From NCBI GenBank assembly GCA_001599755.1, contig BCHX01000004.1, positions 2,170,001-2,234,000 of the forward strand: a stretch of 64,000 bases of DNA, written 5' to 3'. Below, piece by piece: positions 24,247 to 36,653 of the stretch. Position 1 is the stretch's first letter. Each line of letters opens with the position of its first letter. The translations under genes and the position numbers were made by a program. The notes beneath the pieces were generated by a model that made no database searches, was not told the DNA's origin, and was given only the letters and a program-made list of their open reading frames with translations. The stretch comes from Gliomastix tumulicola (Eukaryota; Ascomycota; Sordariomycetes; Hypocreales; Bionectriaceae).

Positions 24247-25116
24247 CTAGAAGAGATCATCTACAGCCTTGTCGGCATCTTTTTGAATGAGCTCCTTCAT
24301 TCCCTGTCCCTGCGAGTTAGTATGTCTTATGGAAACAACATTGCTACGTGGGAAACTTACCGCTGGCATGATTGGATTCTCAGCTGTGTCTTTCACGTAG
24401 CGAAAAGGCATCTGCGTGCTCTCGTGCTCATTGAACTTGAGCTCGGGGAAATCGACATAAGGGATTTTATCCAGAGGGGCTGCTTCTCGTCAGCAAGTGT
24501 ACTTCCTACTTCGCCCTACGTATATGAGTTCGTGTCTTACTCTTGCCTTGGACGACCAGTCGTGTCACGCGAACAGCGGTGTCTGTGGTCATCTGCTTGG
24601 GCCCCAGTCTCCGCCCCTCAAATCCCTTCTTTCGCAGTTCAGATGTCCGATCTTGGTTGTGTTAGTGAACATAGTGATGGGCATGTCGGAGAGAAGAGCA
24701 GCCGAATGCTTACCTCGCGGGGGATCATCGCCTATGTCCCTTTCAGTTTAGCTTTTGATCCGTAATAGGGCTGTGGCCGCGGAACAAACCGACATACCTA
24801 GGATACCCCCGAACAAGAACGCCTCAAAAGTATCGCCATCCTCAGGTGACAGGTCTTTCGCAGCAGCTGGATCCAAAAGGCACACCTTGGACTTGTCCTC
24901 AGCATAGAGTTCCTCGACACCTCGTCGCTCCGCACTAAAGGCAGGGATACCCTCCAACTGAGCCGGGACCTTGAAGTCCGGGGGTAGGCTGGAGAGGACA
25001 AACTGGCTTCCAGACTCCTGGGACTCGCTGGCAATCGCAATGTATTCAAGCTCTGACCATGGACCGAGCTCCGGGTCCAAGTGCTCCACGATGAACCTTT
25101 TCTGGGCGGCCGCCAT
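24247..25116 (-). CDS. SFM1: SFM1-type SPOUT arginine methyltransferase (ribosomal protein S3)
   Basis: Five exons on the minus strand: 25116-24798, 24731-24714, 24651-24541, 24482-24361 and 24309-24247, giving 210 residues, close to yeast Sfm1 (213). All donors are GTATGT or GTAAGN; the last intron has CTAAC before its CGCAG. The protein begins MAAAQKRFIVEHLDPELGPW, contains CLLDPAA, LSPEDG and FLFGGILGDDPPRDRTSELR (knot-forming SPOUT region) and TTDTAVRVTRLVV, all diagnostic of Sfm1. The family monomethylates Rps3 on arginine using S-adenosylmethionine. Exon 2 is only 18 nt and encodes the invariant GDDPPRD loop. It is divergent from KEX1, sharing about 0.94 kb of upstream DNA. Confidence 0.93.
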
Positions 25117-26054
25117 GTTCGAGTATCTCCGTGCTCAATAAGCTTGAATAAATGCTTGGCCTGGACAATATGACAGAAATCTATTGCAGTCGTCGGAATT
25201 GATTGAATTGGGTGGCATGCATGTGGAGAAATGGAATTTTCGACTTTGACCCCAACACGGCTCCGAGCTCCAGGTTAGGTAAGAAGATAGTGACGATAAT
25301 ACGCAGGACTTCACGACAGTTGCGCATGGAAGCGTCATACGGGGTTTGCGGGCAAATAACCCAAGTCTTATTAGGGCGTTAGATGCGATGCCGCGTGTAA
25401 AACCTTGAAAGGACTCTGGGAGACTCTGGTAGACCTCAGTTTGTGCGGCACTGCCTCCTCTGTACAGTCAGATGATGTCAAGTCTGAAGACCCTTCTTAC
25501 ACCTGAAACGTGGAGGCGTAAGAGGTCGATCTGAGGATGGATTTCGCTCCCGTTTCCTAAATCATAGATGAGCGATAGAAATGACGCTAGGCATACGGGT
25601 GTCGACTGTATTCTAGACTGCCACATATGTAAAAATCAGGAAACCATCGAGCTGGGCAAGGGGTTTCATCGCGCGCATCTTGGTCTATTGATATTGGATG
25701 TCAGCGCAAGGACATAAAGTGTCACCTGTTTTTATGACAACCCCGGCTGACCGGCACGGCAAGCACGGATCTGGAACGGCCGAAAAAAAGAGGTACGTAC
25801 CTTCAGCTGCCGGTCCAACTCCACAGGCCACCTTACTATTACCTTCCAAACGCTGCGCCCCATCGACGTGCGGCCAGCCTCTCTCCTTGTTTGCTTTCCC
25901 TTCGTTACAGACGAGTAAGGGAGTCGTTACTTGCTTTTGCTGAAGCCGCGCGGTCCGATCCCGCCGTATGGTTCTCAGTCTCGGGAACTGATCGCTGGCT
26001 TGCGCCGAATCTTCATTCTCGAGTCTCCCTGGCTAGTCGTCCGCCGCCGACACG
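25117..26054. other. Bidirectional intergenic region SFM1/KEX1
   Basis: 938 bases between divergent starts; must hold both promoters. No gene and no clear operator recognised. Confidence 0.6.
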
Positions 26055-28021
26055 ATGGCTTTCTCCTGGGCGACGCTCATCATGCGACCAATTCCGTTTG
26101 CTTTGCTTCTGGCTTTGCTGCCAGCGCTTGGCAATGCTGGCGACGCTGCGGCAGACTACTATGTGCGGGATCTTCCTGGGCTGCCCGAGGGCGTACCTTC
26201 GGTCAAGATGCATGCTGGGTAGGTCGCTGTTCTTTCCCTGCGCCCTTCGCGATCCGGAGCTGACACGCTGCTATAGCCACATCGAAGTCACACCCGAAAA
26301 CAATGGCAACCTCTTCTTCTGGCACTTCGAGAACAAACACATCGCGAACCGGCAACGGACTGTCATCTGGTTGAATGGCGGCCCAGGGTGCAGTTCTGAA
26401 GACGGAGCGCTGATGGAGATTGGGCCCTACCGCGTCCAGGACGAGGACACGTTGGTCCCAAACAACGGGTCCTGGAACGAGTTTGCAAACCTGCTCTTCG
26501 TCGATAACCCCGTCGGGACCGGCTTCAGCTTTGTCAACACCAACGACTTCATTCACGAGCTCGAGACGATGGCCGAGCAGTTCGTAGTCTTCCTGGAGAA
26601 GTTCTTCGAATTGTTCCCCCATTATGATCAGGATGACGTATGTATTCCTGAACCCCTTTGCCCGGGAACTTCGCTAACATGGTTGACAGATCTACATTGC
26701 AGGAGAGTCGTACGCGGGCCAGCACATCCCCCATGTGGCCAAGGCAATTCTCGATCGCAACAAGAAGGGAGGCAAGGAACCCTGGAACCTCAAGGGTCTT
26801 TTGATCGGAAACGGCTGGATCTCTCCCAAAGAACAATATGAAGGCTACGTCAAGTTCGCGCTGGACAAGGGCCTCATCGACAAGGATTCGGACAAGCACA
26901 AGACACTCAACGGCCTGGTACAGAACTGTCAAAAGGTCATGAGCCAAGACCCCGGCCGGGTCGACTACAGAGACTGCGAGAGCATCCTGTCTCAGATGCT
27001 GAAGATCTTGAAGAAGGGGAACGGTGACGACGCGTGCGTCAACATGTACGATGTCCGTCTCAAGGATTCGTATCCGAGCTGCGGTATGAACTGGCCGCCA
27101 GACCTGAAATATGTCACCCCCTATCTTAGGCGGAGGGAGGTTACCGATGCTCTCCACGTCAAGCCGGCGCGGAACACCGGGTGGACAGAGTGCAACGGCA
27201 GCGTGGGCTCGGCGTTCTCTGCGCATAACTCCAAGCCATCTGTCGAGCTGCTCCCCGGAATCATCGAGGAGGTCCCCATTCTTCTCTTCTCCGGCGCCGA
27301 GGACTTGATTTGCAACCACATTGGCACGGAAGACCTTCTCGCCAACCTGGAATGGAACGGCGCCAAGGGTTTCGAGGTTTCGCCTGGCAATTGGGCTCCT
27401 CGCCGAGACTGGACATTCGAAGGCGAGGCTGCTGGCTTCTGGCAAGAAGCCCGCAACCTCACCTATGTCCTCTTTAACAACGCCTCTCATATGGTTCCGT
27501 TTGACTACCCTCGTCGCTCCCGAGACATGCTTGACCGGTTCATGGGTGTCGATATCAGCTCGATTGGAGGCACTCCCTCAGAAAGCCGCATTGATGGCGA
27601 GAAGGGGCCAGAGACGACTGTTGAAGGGGCTTCCAACAACACGGACACTACCGAACAAACACAAAAACAGGTGGACGACGCCAAGTGGCAAGCCTATCGA
27701 CGATCGGGAGAGGTCGTGCTGATCATCGTCGTTATTGCTGCTTCTGGTTGGGGATACTTTATCTGGCGCGAGCGACGCAAGCAGGCCAGGTACCAAGCCT
27801 TGAGCGGAAACGATTCTATGAGTCGAGTCGAGCTGGGCGGTCTCCGAAGAAAGCCGCAGAGTAATGGTGACCTGGAGGCGGCTGCGTTCGACGAGAGGGA
27901 GCTGGATGACCTCCATGTCGAGTCACCTACGGCTGATAAATACAGCGTAGGTGATGACAGTGACGACGAAGTTCCTAAGGGCGGCAGCAAGCGTGCTGAG
28001 GCTGGAGAGGGCTCTCACTAA
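26055..28021 (+). CDS. KEX1: KEX1 pheromone-processing carboxypeptidase (peptidase S10)
   Basis: Three exons: 26055-26218, 26277-26637 and 26690-28021, giving 618 residues. Introns are GTAGGT/TATAG and GTATGT/GACAG and preserve frame. A signal peptide covers about residues 1-33 (hydrophobic FALLLALLPALGNA). The S10 fold shows WLNGGPGCSSEDG, the nucleophile GESYAG (Ser182), Asp380 (AEDLICN) and His442 (ASHMVPFD). A glutamine/threonine/acidic spacer leads to one membrane helix near 550 (VVLIIVVIAASGWGYFIW) and an acidic cytosolic tail. This is the Kex1 layout: a late-Golgi type I membrane protein that trims C-terminal Lys/Arg from Kex2-cut precursors such as pheromone. Vacuolar carboxypeptidase Y lacks the membrane anchor, so KEX1 is preferred. 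Confidence 0.95.
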
Positions 28022-29880
28022 GACGGTGTCACATGTATCAAGCGCTTATGTCATACAGGATAGTCATGGCCTAAGTCATGTTGTTTCTCAGCATTTATGA
28101 TGTTGCTAGGGATGATAGTGTATTCAAAGTTATGTTGCATTCATAGCACTAGAGGCGTTGGGGAGTACAATTAGTATTATTATTATTATTCTCGTTCATG
28201 CAGATCTGCCCGTCCCGGTGCCTGTCTGAGGTCTTGCCCACGACTGATCTGGGTACTTAGGTTTAAGCACGCATAACTTTTGGCTTGCTAAGCTGTGGCA
28301 AGACCACTCGGAAGTGTTTCTACCGATGGCGCGGCCACGGGCAATTTGGCGAGAGAAGCCATCATGCAGGTTTCACACTTCGGACTCATCTCCTGAGCAA
28401 ACGCCCCGACGATGGGGTATGTTGTTCGTTCTACAAGAAGGGAGGTTACAAGTACATAGAGTAACGGGAAACAAACATTATTCCATCTTCCGAGCGTAGG
28501 CAGATAATCGACAAGTGATTGCGTTGCCGAGATGTAACGGATCGGGGACGGCATCTCAGTGTTACACAAATGTCACTCGGCGTCCACAAACAACATAACA
28601 AAATTAAAACAAAGATGAGCCTGAGAATGCACAAAAAATAGTTCAACAGAGTGCTGAATCATATTTCATCCCCCAAACCCGTGAAGTTGGAGTGAGCAAG
28701 AAGCCGGATGAGAATGACATCGAAGCTGAACCATGCATGCATTGTGCATCTCTGATTTTCTTTTTTATGCCTGCCGCAGTTCAAATTAAGGGCATTCTTT
28801 TTCCCCCCCCCCGTGACGCGAGTTCGTGTCTCCAGCGCGAGCAAATTTTCTGAGGAAGGCACGGGTAGCTGCATAAGTCGCGCCTGCCGGCGGTGCATCG
28901 CAGCACCCAGCACCTGCTGCAAGAACGCCCGAAGGGCCGCCCACGTACCACTGAATTTCTTCCATCCCGCTCTTCCAGGTTCCAGCCCGTGATTTGATTC
29001 GTGCCTGAGGCCAACGAAATTCCCAGGCGAGGTGAGGCCGTGTGACTTCCCTTTCGTCCCTCCCCTCCCACTTCTTCCTCTGCACCTCCCAACCTTCACC
29101 ACCCACCTCACACCACCACCGAACTTTTCGTCCACAGAGTGGTTTTCTGAGGCTTCAGGTGACGAAATTCCGAAGCAGACTTGAGATAAGGCAGGGTGCA
29201 TTGCCTACTTAAATCTTTCCTCTTCACCCACCTGGTCTTCTTGCACTTCCTTCTCGCACCTCGCACCACCTCACCCCGTCAACTCGTCGTGGTGTTTGCC
29301 CTTCCGCCTCATCATCACGAGCAAGGCATTTCCCTTGGTACGTATTCATTTCGACTTCTGATCTACGTACGTCGCGAGATCTAGGCGCGTAACCTTTGGG
29401 AATCTCGCCTGGTGAACCCACGTCAGGGCCTTCGTGTTTGTTTTGGTCACCAATCGTCTCGTCACTTCGTCCCAACTCGATCGTTTCTGACCTTCTTTCA
29501 TTGAAGCAAACCCATCCGCTGAGCTTCAGCGCATAAGTCACGTTCAGCATCGTTTAGAAGTCTAGCTGAAAAGTAAGTGCATGGAATTTCTTCGTCACAA
29601 GCCGCGTTTGTAGAGCCCTCCGTCATTCATTGAAGTCCCATCCTCGGGATCATCAAGCCAAATACTCCTGCCCATGATCGCCTTCGCAGCGGAACTTCTC
29701 TCGGGGTGCTGAATGTCTTTTACTGCCTTCTTGTTTGCACGCTTTCTTCCACCAGGATTCCTCGTCGGGAGCCATATCCGTGAAGGAACCGGCCGGAAGA
29801 CGAGCAGCCAACAACTTGATGGCCCAGCCTCCGAATGATTTATTAATTGCATTCTTCATAGAACCGCCTGATCAATCACC
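28022..29880. other. Intergenic region KEX1 to CCHC gene
   Basis: KEX1 3' flank (with an ATT repeat at about 28175-28190) followed by the upstream region of the zinc-knuckle gene. No supported gene; overlapping open frames at 28659-29201 on the minus strand have no domain. Confidence 0.5.
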
Positions 29881-31648
29881 ATGGCCAATTACTCCAACAA
29901 CGGTGGTAATTGGGGAACCAGCGATGGCTGGGGTCCTACCGGAGGCAATGCCACCGCCGGCGACACCCACGACAACGTGGAGTCCAACTTCCAGGACAAC
30001 TTTGAGTGAGTCAGCTCTCAAATCTTCTACAATAGTATTGATTTACTAACTAAGCATCCTAGCAATGGAAATGGCGATCAAAATGATGATGGCAATGCTG
30101 GAGGTTTCGATGACAAATGCTTTGGCTGCGGAGAGCATGGGTAAGTTTCGCACCCCTTGAACGTCAACGTATCTAATGTTGAGGGATAGTCACCGACGTT
30201 CTGAATGCCCCAACGCTGAGCCCATGACTTGCCATTCCTGCAAGCAGCCTGGACACATGTCTCGCGATTGCCCCGACAAGGAGAGCGCTCCCTGCAACAA
30301 TTGCGGCGAGCCCGGTGAGTCGACCCCCATCATACCTGCAATATTGAGATACTAACCATCAGTAGGCCACCACCAGCGTGACTGCACCAACTCCCGGAAG
30401 ATCAACCGGGACAAGATCGCCGACGTGCCTTCCGAGGAGGCTTGGAAGAAGCTTGCTGTGGCGGCTCGTGAGCGTGATGCCGACGATGCCAAGGAAGCAG
30501 TCCAAGAATACGTCAAGGCTGAGAATGGTACTCCGACCTACCGTGCGATCCAGCAAGGCCTGATCGATGCCAAGATCGACCTTTGGCTCATTGCTCTCGA
30601 GCGAGAGCTTCTTCCGACCTTCACCAACATGGATCTTCAGGGCCACATGGGCAAGAAGTTCACCGTTTCGTACCGCTTCTCGAAGAACCCTCAGCGGCCT
30701 CGTGAGAGAGACGGTTGGCCCGAGTCTGTCGACGAGATCCTCAATCGTCTTGATGACGCTGGCGAGCCCGTCAACAACGGCAAGTCAATTTGCCACAACT
30801 GCAAGGAGGTTGGCCACGTTGCCAAGAACTGTCCTGAGGAGAAGAACGAGAACGCCGATGGACCTCGTGTCACCTGCAGCAACTGCAATGAAACTGGCCA
30901 TCGTGTTCGCGATTGTGAGTTACCCTTGATTCGGGGATTTTGGAAGTAGGAGTGTCCTGATTCGTTCTAACCTCGCTTAGGCCCCATCCCACGCGTTGAC
31001 AAGTTTGCTTGCAAGAACTGCGGGTAAGTCTCTTCGTCAAGGAGTGTCATTACACATGAGGAATTCAGACTAATCTGTGTCCAGTGAATCCGGCCACAAG
31101 GTTGCTGAGTGCCCTGAGCCCCCCAACCCGGCTAACATGGAATGCCGAAAGTGCAATGAAAGTAAGTAACCTCACATCAAGCAAGCACTTCGAATAGATC
31201 AGGGCTAACAAGAGGTAACAGTGGGCCACATGGCCAAGGATTGTCCTCAGGGCGGCGGCGGTCGGGCTTGCCACAACTGTGGCCAGGAAGGACACATCTC
31301 GAAGGAGTGTGACCAGCCTCGCAACACTGCCAACATGACTTGCACCAACTGCGAGGAGACAGGCCACACTTGGAGGGAGTGTACCAAGCCCAAGGATTGT
31401 AAGTCATCACGGGGAAGAGTGGTTGCTGTTGTGACGAGCTGAACGCTGACTGTTGACTAGGGAGCAAGGTGCAGTGCTCGCAGTGCAAGGAGTACGGACA
31501 CACCAAGGTCCGCTGCAAGCAGCTCCCCGTCGACGACTTCGGAGCTGAGGGCAACGACCATGGATATGACGCGCCTGCTGTCGATGACACAGCTGGCACC
31601 GATGCCTGGGGTGCTAGCACCCAGGGTAACGATGACGGTCAATGGTAA
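29881..31648 (+). CDS. Ten-knuckle CCHC zinc-finger nucleic-acid-binding protein (CnjB/Gis2/CNBP-like)
   Basis: Eight exons: 29881-30005, 30063-30140, 30190-30314, 30366-30914, 30981-31023, 31085-31161, 31222-31398 and 31461-31648, giving 453 residues. All introns are 48-66 nt with GTGAGT or GTAAGT donors. Ten CX2CX4HX4C knuckles are readable: three N-terminal (from CFGCGEHGH), then a helical charged insert of about 170 residues, then seven more, ending CSQCKEYGHTKVRC. N- and C-termini are Gly/Asn/Asp-rich. CCHC arrays of this type bind single-stranded nucleic acid; fungal relatives are annotated as CnjB zinc-knuckle proteins and the shorter Gis2/Byr3/CNBP proteins act in translation and RNA granules. 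Length and the central insert fit CnjB better than Gis2. Confidence 0.92.
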
Positions 31649-32608
31649 TTGTACTTGTCAGGCCAGTCGGTCTAAGCCATGAACTGGGAGCACTGTAGAC
31701 CCGGAAAGGGCCAAAGAAACGAAAAGAGAGCCAGGCATCCGTCGTGTGAGGTAGATTCAGACTTCTGAAAATGGTGGCTCACTCTGATGAATGAGTAGAT
31801 AGAGAAGTCTGACAGAGAGATAAATGGACGGAATTGCCTCACTCCTGCAGAAAACACTTTGCCCGCCGTGAAGCTGAACACTTGAACAAGGCTGGCTGTG
31901 TTTAGAAGCATCCATGTCGCCGTAAGCAGTCATCAGCCTCTTCCGAGTGCTGGCGCGGAGTCGGCTGGGCATGTGTTGAGTGCCCGATCCGCGCGTTGTC
32001 GATCTAGATCCGAGATCGAATCATTTTGTGGCTGGCACTGGACAATGTTCCGTACGAGTATCCACGGCGACAGTGAGACGGCACGGCTTGCATGATTAGC
32101 GAGCTCGTATTGTGGGCGCGCAGCCGGTCGTCGACCGTTAGGGAGAATCCGTATTCCGGCCACGCTGACCCGGCATCGTCGATCTCATCTGATGGCAGGC
32201 TGCATGTTGATTGAAGGAAGGGAGAGCGGCTACGTGGCTACGTCATAACGGTGATCGACCAAGCCTCCAGGTATGGCGGTTGTTTATTATGGTACCTGCG
32301 CTGGGATGCGAGACAGGTGGCAAGGCGTGGCAGGCGTGGCAGGGCAGTTGGACAGGTTTGTGATCCAGGGGTAAAAGGTGTCAAACGGTGGACCACGCTC
32401 TCCTCTTCCACGGACTCACACGAGACGAGAGCGAGAGACGGAGGGGGTGTGAGGGGGCTGGCTTGTGACAGGCGACAGAGTTTTGGCGACCAGAGGCTTT
32501 GGTGAGACAACAAGTTCGCATGTTGGTACAGGTGCCACTTCTACTGAAGGTACCTACAGTGCGGATGCCTCATTCCGTGGAAGAGGATGGATGGTCGTGC
32601 ATTGAATC

Positions 32609-32616
32609 TGACGTCA
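32609..32616. promoter_or_regulatory. Perfect CRE palindrome (TGACGTCA)
   Basis: Full 8-base palindromic site bound by ATF/CREB bZIP proteins, 2.2 kb upstream of the bZIP start codon. A near match TGACGTCT is at 34191-34198 with ACGTCA just before it (34181). Function as a binding site is inferred. Confidence 0.4.
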
Positions 32617-34040
32617 TCTCGCACTCACAGCATCCTCGCGAGCAGACGAAAGGACTGGTATCAGGCCGGGACATGCCTATCATGGACATTGGAAATGCTT
32701 GTGCCGCATACAGGCCTGCCATCTGCATTCAGCACCCCTCCAGCCGCCGTCTGCAAACAGGCAAATGCATGGGAGGTGATCACCATCTACGTCGAGCATC
32801 AAAACACTGCGAAACTCGGACGCGACACGGTGGAATGGTATTGGACGGCACTTTGTGAGAGGGGCTTTTTCACATCGAGATAAAACACTATCGAATTTGT
32901 TGGCGCGATAAGAGATTAAAGACGACCGGGGGGGGCGCGTAAAGGATTCGAGCCCCCGGTCCTGCAAGCGACAAGTCCCAGGATTCGGTGAGGGAGGGAG
33001 TACCTGGAATTTCGCCACCGGTGAATTTCTAAGCAGCATGGAGCGGGAGTCATTGTTCGGCAGGGCCAGTGGCTGCACCGGCAATCGACCACCTACGTCA
33101 GATTATGGCGCCGTGCGTGCTAAGGGATGGAGCGCACTGCCGCGGGGGGGATTCAGCTCTCTTTTGTCTTCCCGCGTGTGTGTTTCTCACCGTTGCTGGA
33201 GGGCTTCAAGGGCGTCAAGACACTGGCGAGACCAGGGGAGGGAGCACAGGGACAGACAAGGCTCCTGTTCCTCTCGGACGGACAACTGGGTGACTGGACA
33301 AGCGACAGCAGCTCATCACACCACCAGCTGGTCCGTAATTATAACGTTGTATTTTATTTACGCGAGGGCAGGTTGGGAAACGGTGCGGGTGCCTTGGCGT
33401 CATCACGATGGATTCTTGTGCCGTGCCCAGCCTATGACGACGACGAGGATCGGTTTTGGGAGGTGGCCAGGGCCCGCAGCGGCCAATCACAGGCTGCATG
33501 TGGGTGGAGCCGGACGTGCACTGGCGCCAGTGGACGCCATTTTGACAGGGGGGGCATCTTTAGGCCAGCTGTTGTTGGCGCACAGTGTGAACTGATTGGG
33601 TCCCGAGAAACTCAATACCGGGACCGTCTCAGTGCCTCTGGACGTCTTGCGATCAAAGAATCAAGAGCGGCGCAACGGGATCGATGCGGGATCGGTTCAG
33701 TGACTGGCATAGCTCGCCGTTAGTCGCCCCAAAGGTCTGTCTGTACGCAAGGGCAGAGACTGCTGGGCCTTCTGGGAAGGCTGAGGTATGATGACCCGAC
33801 GAGATAATCGAGATGGGCCGATGCACGTCTGGCCAGATCCCCATGGAATATTTCGATCGAAAGACGACGAGTAATCTGCGGCGCGGCTGTGGTCTTGGAA
33901 CGGACGGACAGTGCCTGGGACGGCATCGAGACAGTGCCAGGGATGAGTTTGTCAGCGGAATGGAGGGCAGCAAGCCTTTTCCCCCTCTGCAACTCAGTTC
34001 TAGGAGGGGGGGGGGGGATTTTTGGCAGTGGAGGCCTAAG

Positions 34041-34103
34041 GAAGCCCCCAGTGAGGCCCCCCAGTGAGGCCCCCCAGTGAAGCCCCCCAGCAAGACCCCC
34101 GTC
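34041..34103. repeat. C-rich 13-bp tandem repeat
   Basis: About four units of GAGGCCCCCCAGT (first and last units degenerate, GAAGCCCCC-type) following a G-run at about 34007-34016. It lies about 750 bases upstream of the bZIP start. Confidence 0.8.
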
Positions 34104-34857
34104 AATAGACCATGGCTGGCCACACAAGACTAGCCCACCGCCGCCATCTTTTTCTCTGCGGCTTCTCTCGCTGCCTCGCAACGTCATCTCTGACGTCTTT
34201 TTTCCTCAATCCTGCCCGTCTATGGGAACGTTGGCCTCGACGCACCACCACGCTTGGTACGCTTTGCGCCTACGCTTTCGACCACGCTCCCACGCTCTAT
34301 TCAGCTCTATGCCCGAACGTTTCGATTTTATCGAATCCGCTTCTGAGTTTCGCGCCCTCCTGCGCTGCGCTGCACTGCGCTGCACTGCGCTCCTAACAAA
34401 TCCCCCAGCATCCCCAAAGGTGCCTCCATTCACGACGGGGGAACAAAGGACAAAATAATTAAGTAAAACCTGCAGAGCCATCACGACCCGGCTCTCGACT
34501 GTACCACGCACGCGGTGCATCGGTCCCGTCTTCTCTTCTTACCCTCGTTTCATTCTGCACGTCCACGCCAGGCCGGCTCGCCTGCCAATTCTTCCACGGG
34601 CCGTCGATTTTTTTCCTGGGCCGGGCTAGTCCGGAACGTCCATTCCACCCTCACAGCGACTCGAGAGACGGTTCAACAGGCTGTGTGCTTGGCCATTCAG
34701 ACTTTACTGGGGTTCACACTTTGTCGTCGCCTCTGACCTCATCAGCCTTCGAGCCTTTCCCAACTCTCTCCCAACTACCTTTCCGCTTCCCACCCCCCAC
34801 CCAACTCTCCCGCCCGCCCAAGTATTCGTTCGTATAGTACAATACATCATCGTCATC

Positions 34858-36653
34858 ATGGTGACTACTGCGATCGACGCCTCTGCCCGAGGCCAGTCCA
34901 AGTCGCCCCGAAAGACTAACAAGTCTCCTCCACGTCCAGGTGAGAAACCCTCCCGCCCTCGCTGCCGATGATGCAACCCAACGTCGCCAAACCTTCCCAC
35001 CTACGTATCCCGTCCACATAGCCTCGCCCAGTTACTGACGTGATCTTCGTCCCATCTACAGATCCCACAGCCGAGTCGACCACGGATCAGTCTACCAAGC
35101 AGGACGGTGCAGCCAATGCCGATGCTGCCAAACCACTTGCGCCGCCGCCGCGACCGGGTCAACAGCAGACAGCAGCAGCAGGAGGCACCAACACCCCCGA
35201 TTACTTCTCGGCCCAGCCCCGAGGCTCTCTCAGCCTGGAGCCCAATCCCTTCGAGCAGTCTTTCGGCGGCAACAGTCAGCCAGAAACACCAGGCGGCACC
35301 AAGCTGCCGTCCGTACACGCCTTGACGTCGCCCTCGTCGCTGCTCCCCGGCACCAGCGGTGCGACGCCATTCAACTGGGGAGGAGGGTCGCTGCGGACTG
35401 GTCCCCTGAGCCCAGCCATGCTGTCGGGTCCGACTGATTACTTCACCGACAGCCACCACCTGCGCGGCGGATTCCCGACACCTAACGAGTCGTCACTGCG
35501 ATCCGGCCTGACTCCCGGCGGCAGCGGGTCTATGTTCCCTGCGCCGAGTCCCAACTCAGCAGCCCTCTTCGCACAACTCGCCAGTGGCGGCGCCACGCCC
35601 AGCACAATCGACTTCCATCGGACCGCCCTCAGCGCGGCTTCCAAGCGTGAACAGACGAACGGTACACATCCCCCACAACAAGCGGCAACTACGTCACAGC
35701 CTCAGGAGATGCCCAACCCGGCGCCAGTGGTCAAGACGGAGCCCAAGCCAGCGTCGGGTCCCTTCGACCCCCATGATAACGACGCTGCCAACGGCCTCTT
35801 TCTGCTCGCCCAGGGCAACAGGAACGGCGCTCCGCAAGGAACAACACAGTTTGCTGCTGCTGCCGGCCACGGCGCGGTACCCGTTCACCCGCCTCCTCCT
35901 CAGGCTGCCCAGCCGGTCCAGTCGGCGGCGATGCCCGCTCACACAAACGGAGGATCGGTTGATTTGTCAGCTCGTGGTGTCAGTGAAGGTAGCAACGGGT
36001 CAGACGGCAGTGACCAGCCGAAGCCCAACGCCCGGGGCAAGGGCAAGAAGAACCCGCCGGCGGTCAACGGCCGTAGGAAGGCCGATGAGCCGGCGGCCAA
36101 GGCCCCTCCCACAAAGAAAGCCAAGGGCAACGCCAACAACGCCATCATCAACGGTGCCATGAGTGTTGAGCCATCTGACGACGATGACGACGACGACGAC
36201 GGAGACGATGGTACCGGCAAGGATAAGTCTAAGATGACTGATGAGGAGAAGAGGAAGAATTTCCTTGAGCGTAACAGGTAAGCACATGCTCAGTCAGATT
36301 TTTCGAGGGAATGATCCACTAACAAGGATTTCAACAGAGTTGCTGCTCTTAAATGTCGTCAGCGCAAGAAACAGTGGCTGGCCAACTTGCAGAACAAGGT
36401 GGAAATGTTCAGCAACGAAAACGATGCCCTGACTGCCCAGATTACACAGCTAAGAGAAGAAGTCGTCAACCTCAAGACGCTTCTTCTGGCTCATAAGGAC
36501 TGCCCTGTCACACAGCAGCAGGGCATGCATGGCGCTTATATGAGCCAGGTCGTCGAGCCGTTCAACCCGCAGATGAACCCGTACGGCATGGCTGCGCCAA
36601 TGGGCGGTCAGGGAGTCATGGCGGGCCAACCCGTTCAGCGACGTTTCTCCTAA
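34858..36653 (+). CDS. atf1: ATF/CREB-family bZIP transcription factor (Atf1/AtfA-like)
   Basis: Three exons: 34858-34939, 35062-36277 and 36338-36653, giving 537 residues; donors GTGAGA and GTAAGC, acceptors CTACAG and CAACAG. The bZIP reads ERNRVAALKCRQRKKQWL (about 430-447), followed by a heptad zipper (LQNKVEMF to LLLAHKDC). The N-terminus has the fungal Atf1 stress-response block (PDYFSAQPRGSLSLEPNPFEQSF) and the TPGGSGSMFPAPSPNSAALF region, so the Aft1 OSA/HRA order is present. Family members act downstream of the Sty1/Hog1 kinase in osmotic, oxidative and light stress and conidial dormancy. An intron splits the invariant basic region exactly at the Arg of NRVAA. A long Gln/Pro/Ala-rich middle is typical. 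Confidence 0.94.

Larger units (their letters stand above)
31649..34857. other. Intergenic region upstream of the ATF/CREB gene
   Basis: 3.2 kb without a recognised gene. Features are a perfect CRE at 32609, a GTGGCAAGGC-type repeat near 32318-32345, a C-rich 13-bp repeat at 34041-34103 and a GCACTGCGCT repeat near 34362-34392. The last 400 bases have no ATG other than the start codon and look like leader. Confidence 0.5.

Noticed and set aside
32940..32990. tRNA-like TTCGAGCC T-loop motif
   Set aside because: No matching A box, and neither T-stem nor acceptor stem can be paired.
33127..33723. 198-codon plus-strand frame upstream of atf1
   Set aside because: Overlaps a second long frame in another phase; no domain or splice evidence.
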